From assembly GCF_004193775.1 (NCBI RefSeq), contig NC_041019.1, positions 50,505,928-50,569,927 on the forward strand: a DNA stretch of 64,000 bases. The letters are read 5' to 3'. A program made the position numbers and the translations under genes. The notes below the pieces were generated by a model. The model was not told the DNA's origin. It saw only the letters and a list, made by a program, of their open reading frames with translations, and did not search any database. The stretch is from Glycine soja (Eukaryota > Streptophyta > Magnoliopsida > Fabales > Fabaceae). Shown here one piece after another: positions 36,482 to 47,256 of the stretch. Position 1 is the first letter of the stretch. Each line of letters begins with the position of its first letter.

Positions 36482-38627
36482 AAGGCTTAATAGCTTGTTC
36501 TTCATTATTATAGTGACTGAGTAAAGATAAAAGGATATTAAAACTCTAAATTTAGTCTCTTAAAAGGTACACTATCACTCTACCTCATGTGATCATTCTG
36601 ACGTATACTGATTTTAACATTGAAGTCCTTGCAATTACACTTTCCTTGATGTGGAACAGTACTAGAGACATCATTGAAGATCATGTTCATTCTCCTAAAA
36701 TTATAAGGGACATAATTGTTCTACCTTTTGGTTAGCCTGAACTGGATGAAACTAACATTTTCTGTCACATTTTCACATCAAATAATGAAATAACATGAAA
36801 GTTATTCTTTTGTAGCTTTGAATGGATGTGTGTCTAGTGATTTAAGATGTACAATCAAACACACTACTGGAAGAAAAATTAAAATTCATGTCAGAACAAT
36901 TTATATGACATTTAAAAAAATTGTCACTGAAAAAAATTCGACCATAGAATTATTAATAAAAAATAATACTTTCATTAAATATGATCCCCAATTCATTGTA
37001 AAAGGGTTTTAAAACTAACATAACTTTTTGAAAGTTAACTATATTATTTTGAGATAAAATTTGTGGCTAATTCTCTAAACACTTTGTTTTTCTTCCTATG
37101 GCAAATAACGACCCTCCATGTTCGTTTTCATGCTATAGTCATTCATCAATTAAGCGTCTGTAATTCTACGTACAACAAAAAAAAAGACACTACGGTCAAA
37201 GTAATAAGGCCAACTTTATTGTGGTACAGAAAAAGAATTCCCTCAAAGAGGGATTTGGAATTAAAATTTAAGCATGGCAACACCATGCAGCCACTTTGGT
37301 GGACTTCACATCGCATCTTTTTGTGTAAACATCATGGTACGTGCTCTGCCACTCATCATTTGTTTACTCCCTAAATTTTTACCTTTAGGACATCAATTAT
37401 TCTAATCAAGTTATTCTTGTTGTTGATTCCTGGTTTCAATTTTCTTTTTAGTATAAGAACAAAATTAAAGAAATTAAAGGAGAATGAATAAGGAAATTGC
37501 ATGCCATCATAGTGTGACTCATTACTCGAAGGAAAAAGGAGGGGTTATTGATCTATGGGTGAGCGTGATTTGTTTTGTTACATTTCTTGTACCTAACTCT
37601 TTTGTTTCAATGAAAGTATTGATCTCTTTAGGCGTTAATCTATAAAAATCATTAACTTAGAAATTGATTCCCACATTTATAAGGCTACTAATAAGCTAGG
37701 TGTGTGCGTGCCAACGCGTGTGAACTTAAATGTGAATTTCGTCTCGCAAAGCTAATAATAGAATATAAGTTATGTTTTGCCTTTAGAAGATAGAAGAAAA
37801 AAAATTATGTAAATTGATTTTTTTTGCAATATCAATAATTTGGTATAAAATACAGTTTTGTTTGTATAACATTAAATTATAATTACTATATTACCTAAAT
37901 TATTTATGTTACATTTTTTTGGAAATTAAATAATATAATCAAATGAATATTATTTTCATATGTTTTAACAATAAGCATTACGTTAATTTTCATATATTTG
38001 AATTAAATATCCTTACCTAAAAAAAATAATTGAATTGAATTATATATGTAGTTTTTCTGTTCCTAATTACAAGACACTTATAACTAATTCATATTTATTA
38101 AGAAAGTTACTTAATTAAATTCATATGTGGTTGTAATATTTTATAAAATTATTCTTAAAATTATTGCAAATAACTATATTATTTAATTACTTTCTACTTA
38201 AATAATTAAATTATGGAGACAAAATAATAGTAGTGAAATTTTAATTTTTAAAACTAAACTTTCCATGTAATAAAAAAAAATACTAAACTCTCATAATAGA
38301 GAGAGAGAGAGAGAGAGAAAGACATAATTGCAGAATTTATTTTAAGTTTAGAATCAAATACACCAATACTCCCTAAACTTTGGTAAAATTATACAAATCT
38401 CTCCTATTTTTCTATCCTCCAAGGTGTAGGATTCAAAGAGTTTCGAAAATTAGATTATTTTAATAATCAATTATATGAATAATCAATTACAATTAAAATT
38501 AGTTTTTATTTGAATATGTTTGATTGAAAAATGTTATATCAGTATTTTTTATATATTATATCCATTCATTAATCATTTAAAAGTATTATTATATCCTCCT
38601 TTGAGTAAGGTTGTCATAAATGTTAAA

Positions 38628-38860
38628 AAAAAATATTTTTTTCATCTCAAAATAAGTGTTACATTTAAAGAAAAAATTGTTTTAAATAAGTGTTATGTTA
38701 ACTTTTTAACGTGATATTAATTATTTTTTCTTTAATACTCTTAATAAGTTTTATTTTAATTTTTTAATATAATGTCAATATAATAAGTATAATTTCAGTT
38801 TTTTTAGTTATAATTTTTTTTTATGTAAAATAACTTAGAATTCTAATACGGAATGAGCAA
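38628..38860. mobile_element. Degenerate Stowaway-like MITE candidate
   Basis: The left part reads CATCTCAAAATAAGTGTTAC, close to the Stowaway/Tourist-like 'CGTCTCAAAATAAGTGTC' motif. The right end, reverse-complemented, reads CTCATTCCGTATTAGAATTC. About 230 bp with an AT-rich interior. The ends are diverged, so limits are approximate. Confidence 0.45.
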
Positions 38861-40984
38861 GAGCATTATATGTAAGAGTGTCAGCATAATTTAATCTTAA
38901 ATTAATGATTTACGACTTATGGTTTAAATAACGGCGTTAGAATAAAAAAAAAAAGTACAGAACAATAAATATATTTTTAAATAAGCATAAGGAAACACGT
39001 ACGCAATAAATATGCATTAAAAATGGTTTCTTTTCAAATTTCATATTTGACATTTTTTATTTTTTACATAACACACCAACCTACATTGTCAGTGTACAAC
39101 AAAAATGACGGGTGTAACGTAACTCACATGGTGGGGTTTCAATCCACTGCATCTATTTTCTCATCACCTAATTTGGTACTACCCCATCTAGTTTTGTCAG
39201 CCTCGATTGTAATCGATTATTGGGCCTGTTTTATTTTGATTTCAAGTTACACTTTTTTCGCTTAAGATTTTGTTTCAGAAAATACAATTATAAGGTTATT
39301 TAACCCACATTAGACCATCTTTGTGTGCCTTTCACCTATAATTAGGGATGTTGCCTGATGAATTGGATTGAATTTAATTAAATTTATTATTAAATCTGAT
39401 CAAAATTTTACATGTTAAATTTGATTAAATTTGTGGTGCAATTTTTTTAATAGATCCAACTTAATCCAACATGATTATCTACATGGGTTTGGTTAATTGA
39501 GTTTGAATATTTAAGAAAAAAATATTTTAAAACAATAATTTATTTTTATTTAAAATTTTATAAGTATATAATGATTAAATATCCTAAAAATATTAAATTA
39601 TGATGATATTTGATTAATAGAATTAATAATTTCAATGTTAATACAATATTTTTTATTTTAGATAAAAATAAAATATTATATTAACATGAGAAATATAAAT
39701 AAATCAAGATATAAATAAAAACAACTTAAAAAAGAAAAAATAATGAGTGATTTAATTTAATAATTTAATAAATTATGTGAGGTAAAAATTAATGTGTTTT
39801 GTATTTGTGAATTGATTTGTATATAATAATAAATTTAATTATATAGTATGAGTTTAGTCAAATTAAAATAAAATCCGTTATTCAACCCCTTTATAATCAA
39901 ATCATAATTAAATTAAATAAGATTCAAGCAGAATACTTAAAAAATTTAATTCAATATAATTGAATTAAATTAGATCTCTAATATACTCATATCCTTGAAC
40001 ACTTATGCCTAGTGTAAACCACTTTTGATTATTGTATTAACATGTTTTGTTAATTTGAACTAAAATTAATCTTTAAATTCTAGTTTGAGTAGATGCAATA
40101 AATTATAACGTGTGTTTGAGTTGTTGTTGTGGTTGTTGTTGTTTTTACTAAAATTTACTATAGATTTACTTTTAATATTTAAATTTATAAATTAAAATTT
40201 GTAAATATACTTGCTTCAACGCACACATCTTGCTGGAGAATATGAGCCCAACCCCCACATTTTTAGCGATATCAATATTGGGAAATAGTGATTGAGGTAA
40301 AACATTGAGGAGTTATTATTATTATTATTAGACATGAACAAATTGAACAAATAAATTTGATATTGTATCTATTCCAAAATCTTATGATATTAGACATGTA
40401 AGTCCTTCTTATTATAAATATTATTGCTTAGCTTATTTCAACTCAATGGGATTTCTTTTATTCATACTAACCACTTTAATACATTTTACTTTATTTTTGA
40501 GAGAAACGAGTTAATTCTTCACATCAAACTCTTATTACATTCTAAAGCAACAACTCATGAAGTATAAGGTGAGTCTCATAAACAAGCAAAATGTCTTTTC
40601 TACGTTGTTGAAGAGTGAACCCAATACAAACAGCCATCATAATTTTAGGGATAAATTTGCTCTCATCAGTACCTTATAATAATCTATAATATTTGTTAAT
40701 TAAGAGTTAGAAATAAGACAAAAGAAAAGAGATTAAGGACATCAACAAAAGAACATGATTCCCAAAAAGTATCCATGGGCAGCAACGAACCTAAGCCAAG
40801 GAGAGGATTTAAAACCTCAGCTCTTCAGCATCCCAATATCCATCTTGACCAAAATAAATAACATCCAACAGCAACCGTTTAACTCACTAGACAAAATCTC
40901 TAGAACCTCCTCAATAAATGGATTGTTTAACATTATTTATAATATCTTAATTTAAACACATAAATTGTTTATCTATTTTTACAA

Positions 40985-41258
40985 AATATATTTTGGTCCC
41001 TCAAATTTTTTTAAGTTTAATTTTAGTCTCTCTAAAAAAAATTACCTATCTTTTATCTTTTAATTTTAAAATGCACCACTTTTTTTATTGTGAAAGTAGT
41101 TTAGATAATATTTTATAGAGGAATGAAAAGTGGTTTAGATAATGCTTGAGAGATTAAAAGTGATGCATTTTAAAAATTATACAGACGAAAAAAAAATAAT
41201 TTCCTTTAGAGGAATTAATACCAAACTTCAAAAATTTTACACGAACCAAAAACATGTT
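40985..41258. mobile_element. Foldback element with ~60-bp inverted ends
   Basis: The left arm TATTTTGGTCCCTCAAATTT... pairs with the right arm, whose reverse complement is ACATGTTTTTGGTTCGTGTA.... Both continue as 'TTTAATTTTAGTCTCTCTAAA'-like and 'TTTGGTATTAATTCCTCTAAA'-like sequence, giving about 60 bp of imperfect inversion. Non-coding. Similar 'tttttggtccct' foldbacks are widespread in legume genomes as far as I know. Confidence 0.6.
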
Positions 41259-42280
41259 ATCTTTGAGCTCTTAAATGATTTTTTTATAAACTATTTATTC
41301 CAACATTTTAAATTTATTTGAATGTCTAAATTTATTTATAGTTTTAATTATTTATTTAAATTCATTATTTATAGTTATTTATAATTTAAAAATTGTATCG
41401 TACATTTTTAAATTCTATCTAAATTTAAAAGTATGCGTATAGTACACGAACTATTTGTTAATTATATCATTTGTATATTTAAATTTTAGTGGACATTTGA
41501 GAACAACTTGTTTAATTATTTAATATTTGTTGTTTTCAAAATAAAATTAATCAACGAAAAATTATTTTCTAAAGAAATTATTTGTACTAAACATATAATT
41601 ATATTAGTCAGTTATTGCCGGATTAAGTTAAAATAAGCTATTTTAGCTAGAGCACTAATTTAGTGTTTGAGTACTTGGAAATCCTAATAATTATATCTAA
41701 CTCTCTTTCAAAAATAATAATAATTATATTAAATCAGTTTTCAATCATTGGGGTGTTTTTTTATCTATAAGTATCTTTGAAATAATACAATAACGATAAA
41801 GCTGGATTAGATAATTATGGATGATAAATTTGTTTCTTCTAAATATAGTAGTATATATGTTTAAGATTAAAATTTAATCTTATTGATTAACCTAAAATAA
41901 TTTCATATTAATTAATTTGTGTGTTTAGCAACAATAATGAAGTATTTTTTAATTTAATGAGAGACAATTTTGTTAAACATAAAAAATATTTATAATAATA
42001 TGTTAAAACTAAACTATTTTAGTACAGCACAAAATTTGAGTTAAAAATCTAATTAAATAAAGAGTTTAATAATATAAAATAATTTTATATTATATTTAAT
42101 TATAAATCATAATCAATATGAGAATAAAATAGTTGCATAGTACTTTTAAAATGACTAATTTTATGGTGCATCCCAATATATCTAATTAACTACTACTACT
42201 CATCAGAGGAAAAAGAAAAGAAAATTAAGCCAATTGACGCGAGTGATTGGCACGTGCCAATACCACACTCTAAAAAACCA

Positions 42281-42704
42281 GATCCTAAAAAAAAAAACAT
42301 AAATAGGTTAGAGTTGGGCATTCACTTTCTTTCTTTCATTCAGTCCCACCTTTGAAAAGCAGTGTAGCTCAAAGAAGGAACATGCATGGCCCCACTTTTT
42401 CTCTCTGTCCCGCTGAACAAAGTGTACAACAATCACAGTACTACTGCTATCATTCAAATACCAAAAATCAAAAAAGGAGAAAGCAAAAGCTAACCATAAC
42501 TATCTATCTCTCTCCAACACCACTTTAGTTCCCCAGTCAGTCACAGCTCCTTCCCTAGACAGAGAAACTAACTCACTTCTAGTGAGAGAAACGAAAAGAA
42601 AAGCACTCCTCTTCAAGCTTTTTTGTTTTTCTGTTCTTGCTTGCTTCATCTTCCAATCTTCTCTCCCCATTGTGGTTTGGTTTCACACCTTCTATGTGAA
42701 GAGA

Positions 42705-42739
<35 letters not shown>

Positions 42740-43774
42740 GTACTATTGTGTGTGTTTTCCAGTCTGGAGGGAACACTGAAGAAGCTCTGAGTTGAGTTCT
42801 GAAAAAAGACAACTTAGTGAAGAAGAAGGGAAACCAAGGGATACCCATTTTTTCTCTTCTTCATTTCAATGGTGGGTCTCTGTTCCTTCTTTCTATTATG
42901 CTGCTTTGTTTTTTCCTTCTTATTCTCCTTTTGGGTGTCTAGATCTCCCTTTGTTTCATCAGTTTGTTCCCTCTTTGTTTTGTTTGAAGTGTTTAAGGTG
43001 ATAATTTTCCAATGGAGACAAAACAGAATGTAGGGAGTTTTTGCATTTTGGCATTTCTCGAGCTCTTGTTGCCTTGTTTTTTTTTTTTTTGTTCCTCTCC
43101 TCTCTCTCGCTCTCTCTCTCTGTATGTTTCTTATTTCCTCTGAAGTTGAGGTTTCTTGCTCAAAGGTTTGTACTTTGAGGTTGTCTGATTGACGGGTTGG
43201 TGAGGCTTTGACTGATTATATCTGCTAGCATCCATTTCAATTTTCACCATTTAATGATATTTGCTCCGATTAACTATGTTGTATGTTTGCCCATTTCAAG
43301 TCAATTTTCAAACTTTAATAATTTAAGCTCTTTTGTGTGCAGTGCTATGCTCAGAATTGGGGAATAAATTTTACACAATGTTTTGAAGTTGATTGTGTCT
43401 GTGATTTCTGATGCCTGATACTTCAATCTTTTTAATTGAGCTTTCTCCATTTGTCGTTTCTATGTTGGTTAAATTTATAATGGTGTTTGTGCTTTCAGCA
43501 GCTATCACTAGTGACTACTAAGAAAAATATGGCTACTTTATTCTTTCATTCCGTATTCTTCTTCTGTTACTTAGTTCCCGGCTTTTTCACTTGTTTGAAA
43601 TACATCCTGTCTTTAATTGATGTTTTTTTATATTCATAACTTAATTGATAATTGGTTATATATTAAAAGCTCACAATTCAAATCGAGTGAAGCTTCTTTT
43701 TAATTAATTCTTTGCTCTATTTGCAGCGTTTTCTTAATTAGAAGCCTTCATTTAATGATATGTGATATTGGGAT
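42281..43774 (+). promoter_or_regulatory. Promoter and 5' leader of the AGC kinase gene, with leader intron
   Basis: A TATA-like ACATAAATAG lies near 42297-42306, followed by CT-rich leader sequence and a (GA)n tract (42701-42735). An intron acceptor TTTGCAG ends at 43726, 48 bp before the ATG, so the 5' UTR is very probably split by an intron. The matching donor is uncertain (candidates near 42870 and 42997). Several ATGs occur in the leader DNA, including 43755, which opens a 23-codon frame overlapping the main start. Confidence 0.55.
42701..42735. repeat. (GA)n microsatellite in the kinase leader
   Basis: GAGAGAGGGAGAGAG... running 35 bp in the probable 5' UTR. GA/CT tracts in plant leaders can bind GAGA-binding (BBR/BPC) proteins; a role here is inference. 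Confidence 0.85.
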
Positions 43775-43826
43775 ATGGAGAGGGTTGCAGAGCCAAAGGT
43801 ACTTCCTCGGTCCTTGCCTGTTCTAG
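43755..43826 (+). other. Overlapping upstream ORF of the kinase gene
   Basis: ATG at 43755-43757, downstream of the leader-intron acceptor and so in the mature mRNA, opens a 23-codon frame ending TAG at 43824-43826. It lies in another frame and overlaps the first 50 bases of the kinase coding region. Such overlapping uORFs often lower translation; whether this one is used depends on its weak start context and is not known. Confidence 0.5.
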
Positions 43827-46800
43827 TTGAGGTATCTAATGGACACACCGCTGCAATAAGAGAAGCTGGTCAAAGACTAAATGGGCAGGATGTTTCGAGT
43901 GTGTGTGGGATTCCAGCAAGAGAAGGGAATCAGTTTTCAAAATCACGGGATGGCCCTATGGCACGTCTTGCCTCCATCAGAGAAGTGGCTCAGTTATCGA
44001 ATGCACGAATAGTTTTGGTAAGAGAGGATATGGGATTCGATACACGCTGTCAAGAGCCTCCCTCCCCTGTGCCTGTGCCTACAAGAACATGGAAAGGAAA
44101 GGGCTCTTTACCAGAAGCTGTAGAACTTGTGTCTGATATTGAGAAATTGAAGGGTAGCAATGATTCTTTTGTGGAAACTGGTCCAAGTTCATTTGCTGGT
44201 GCTAGTCATCCCCCAGAACCTGTTGATACTGATCTTATGAGAACAGTTTTTGTACCAATAGGTCAAACTAAATCTGAAGCTGGATGCTTAATGAAGAGCG
44301 TGTCCTTGAAGGGTCCTTTCTTAGAAGATCTTTCAATTCGTGTTCTTGCAAAGAAACCAAGCCTGGCTGTTGTTTCTCCTGCAGAAATCATGGCTGAGGA
44401 ATCAAATGAGATGGGTAACTTATCCTCACCATTTTCAGGTGCTCGTGCATCACAGAATACTGAGAACTCTCCCCTTGCCCCAGACTCTGATGAGAAAGAA
44501 TGTGTTTGGGATGCATCATTGCCTCCAAGTGGCAATGTCAGTCCTCATAGTAGTATTGATAGTACTAGTGTTGTCAGAACAATGAGCATTGTTAATAGTT
44601 GTGCAAGTACATACCGGAGTGATGCAGTTACTAGTGATGGAATGCTTAGTTTGGACAGGAATTGTGATAGCACTAAAGGAAGTGTAAGAGGGGATTCACT
44701 TGAGAGTGCAAAAACTAGTGCTAGTCGAGCAAGTGACAGCAGTGGCCTCAGTGATGACAGCAACTGGAGTAACATTACTGGCAGTGCCAATAAGCCCCAC
44801 AAAGGAAATGATCCTAGGTGGAAGGCTATCCTTGCCATCCGAGCCCGGGATGGAATTTTGGGCATGAGTCATTTTAGGTTACTCAAACGGCTTGGTTGTG
44901 GTGATATTGGAAGTGTATATCTCTCAGAGCTGAGTGCAACTCGGTGCTTTTTTGCAATGAAAGTTATGGACAAGGCATCCTTAGCAAGCAGAAATAAGCT
45001 GACTAGGGCACAGACAGAAAGAGAGATATTGCAGTTGCTGGATCATCCATTTCTACCTACTTTGTATACACATTTTGAGACTGACAGATTCTGCTGTTTG
45101 GTAATGGAATACTGTCCTGGGGGTGATCTACACACTTTAAGGCAACGGCAACCTGGGAAACATTTCTCAGAGTATGCTGCACGGTATGTTTGTATTTTGC
45201 AATATGCAGTAATTTACCAAAACTATTTTTTAATTGCTTTCCAGTATGAAGTTCACCTTTTCCTAGTCTGTGATCTTTATGTGTTCATATCTGATTAACA
45301 TATTCAAGTGTGATGTAAATGCTTTTCCTTTACATGCATTCCATAGATGATGTTTTTTATGTTCCACACCTTTACAATTATGAGTTTTGCGGAGAATTTT
45401 TTCTTTAAGTTAAAGAAGATGAACAAAAGAAGGAAGTATGGATGTTTAATTGAGCTGCTTTTGTGACTTCTTGCTTATGTAATGTTTCTTAAACTCTTGC
45501 ACCAGAAGGAGAGAGATTCTAAAATTTTACGAGTATGAGCTATTTTTCTTAACCATTATGAAGTAGAGGAACATTTTTTTCTAATTTCTTATTCTGTACA
45601 TAACTTGCGTTATTGATGGTACTACACATGATGATTATATATTTCCTAACAATTATGAAGTAGAGGAACATTGTTTGATTCCTCACATTTTTATAAGGGT
45701 TATGGTGCTATAAATATCAACTAGATGGAGTCATCAAGGATTATTTAAGGATGAAAAGGAAAAAAAAAGGGTTTGTTTGGATTGAAAATGCCAGTCGTGG
45801 AAGAGATTATAAGCCAATAATTGGTTTTTGGTTAGTCTAATCAAGGGCTAAAACAACTGTCTGAAAATGGCTATGATAATGTCAGAAGCCAACACATATT
45901 GATCTTAAATATATGCTCAAATTGTGCATGGTGAAATACAACAACAAAGCCTTGTCTCACTTGGTGAAATACAGCTGCATTATTTAATGGTCAAAATTAA
46001 TTGATCAATTCAGAGTTGAGACATCCATGAAATCACATGTCTACGTGTTTATTGAGGCTGTTAAGTCATGGAAAATTTCTTATGCGTAACCAATTTAGAT
46101 TGAAATCCAAGTACTGATGCAAGACTTTTTGGGATTCTAACATTTTTATGTCGGGGGCTTTACAAGAAATGCTGGGTGGTTTAATAACATGGAGAGTGGC
46201 TTCTCTTTAAAATCTGAAACAAGAGGGAGATGTCAAAACAATCCTATTTATTATATAGTTGAATTGACAAATATGTAATTTTCTACATACATGGTGTGTT
46301 TTGGAAAATGTACTTTTTGTTTCCCATGTCAAGTAATAAAATTCTTGCCATTCTCTGTATGTAGCTTTTATGCTGCAGAGGTCCTGTTGGCACTTGAATA
46401 TCTTCACATGCTTGGAGTTGTGTATCGAGACCTTAAACCTGAAAATGTACTGGTCCGAGATGATGGTCACATAATGCTCTCAGATTTCGATCTTTCTCTC
46501 AGATGTGCTGTTTCACCTACCCTTATTAGAAATTTTGACAGCGACCCCTCAAAACGAGGTGGTGGTGCATTCTGTGTCCAGCCGGCATGTATCGAGCCTT
46601 CATCAGTATGCATCCAGCCTTCATGTTTTATGCCTCGCCTCTTTGCTCAGAAAAATAAGAAGTCACGAAAGCCTAAAGGCGATCCTGGCTTGCCATCCAG
46701 CACGCTTCCTGAGCTTGTTGCAGAACCAACAACAGCTCGGTCGATGTCTTTTGTTGGCACTCACGAATACCTTGCCCCTGAAATCATCAAAGGAGAAGGT

Positions 46801-47256
46801 CATGGAAGTGCAGTTGATTGGTGGACATTTGGAATTTTCTTGCATGAGCTATTATATGGTAAAACTCCTTTCAAAGGATCAGGAAACCGTGCAACACTGT
46901 TCAATGTAGTGGGCCAGCAGCTCAGATTTCCTGAATCGCCGGCCACGAGTTATGCCAGCCGTGATCTGATCCGGGGCTTGCTGGTGAAGGAGCCGCAGCA
47001 CCGTCTCGGGGTGAAGAGAGGCGCGACTGAGATCAAACAACACCCCTTCTTTGAAGGCGTGAACTGGGCATTGATTAGGTGCAGCACACCACCCGAAGTT
47101 CCAAGACCAGTTGAATGTGATCCACCGGCAAAGTTTGAACCAGTTGATACTGTTGGGGTTGGCAACAACAACAACAACAATAGTAGTAAGAGGATGGTGG
47201 GTAATAATAATGACATGAAGTCTGGGGGTAAATATCTGGACTTTGAGTTCTTTTAA
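43775..47256 (+). CDS. AGC-VIII Ser/Thr protein kinase, KIPK/D6PK-like
   Basis: Two exons, 43775-45183 and 46365-47256 (TAA), encode 766 residues. The ATG is the first after an in-frame TGA (43763-43765). Residues 1-360 are a Ser-rich, mostly disordered region. The kinase domain begins near 368: glycine loop GCGDIGSV (374-381), Lys396 in FAMKVMDK, catalytic YRDLKPEN (Asp492), and DFD instead of DFG (510-512), the mark of plant AGC-VIII kinases. A long insertion with repeated Cys/Gln/Pro words ([18 protein letters not shown]) separates DFD from the activation site [14 protein letters not shown] (Ser598, Glu609). The protein ends DFEFF, a PDK1-docking (PIF) motif. Relatives phosphorylate PIN auxin carriers (D6PK) or bind the KCBP kinesin (KIPK). 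The N-terminal part and catalytic core look closest to KIPK from memory; the N terminus is longer than in D6PK and shorter than in Arabidopsis KIPK. Confidence 0.93.
45184..46364 (+). other. Intron of the AGC kinase gene
   Basis: Donor CG|GTATGT and acceptor TGTATGTAG|C; it splits the Arg codon just before [16 protein letters not shown] single intron inside the kinase domain at this place is typical of AGC1 genes. It contains a short direct repeat, ATTATGAAGTAGAGGAACAT, at about 45555 and 45652. Confidence 0.88.

Larger units (their letters stand above)
36487..42280. other. Gene-free intergenic region
   Basis: AT-rich, no supportable gene. Contains a Stowaway-like candidate (38628-38860), a (GA)n stretch at 38299-38319, a foldback element (40985-41258), and a region (39340-39990) built of repeated 'attaaattt/gattaaattt' words typical of old transposon tails. 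The open frames at 37063-37374, 39023-39265 and 40755-40955 have no recognised domain. Confidence 0.55.

Noticed and set aside
37063..37374. 103-codon plus-strand open frame
   Set aside because: No ATG at its start and no recognisable protein family; composition matches chance in AT-rich DNA.
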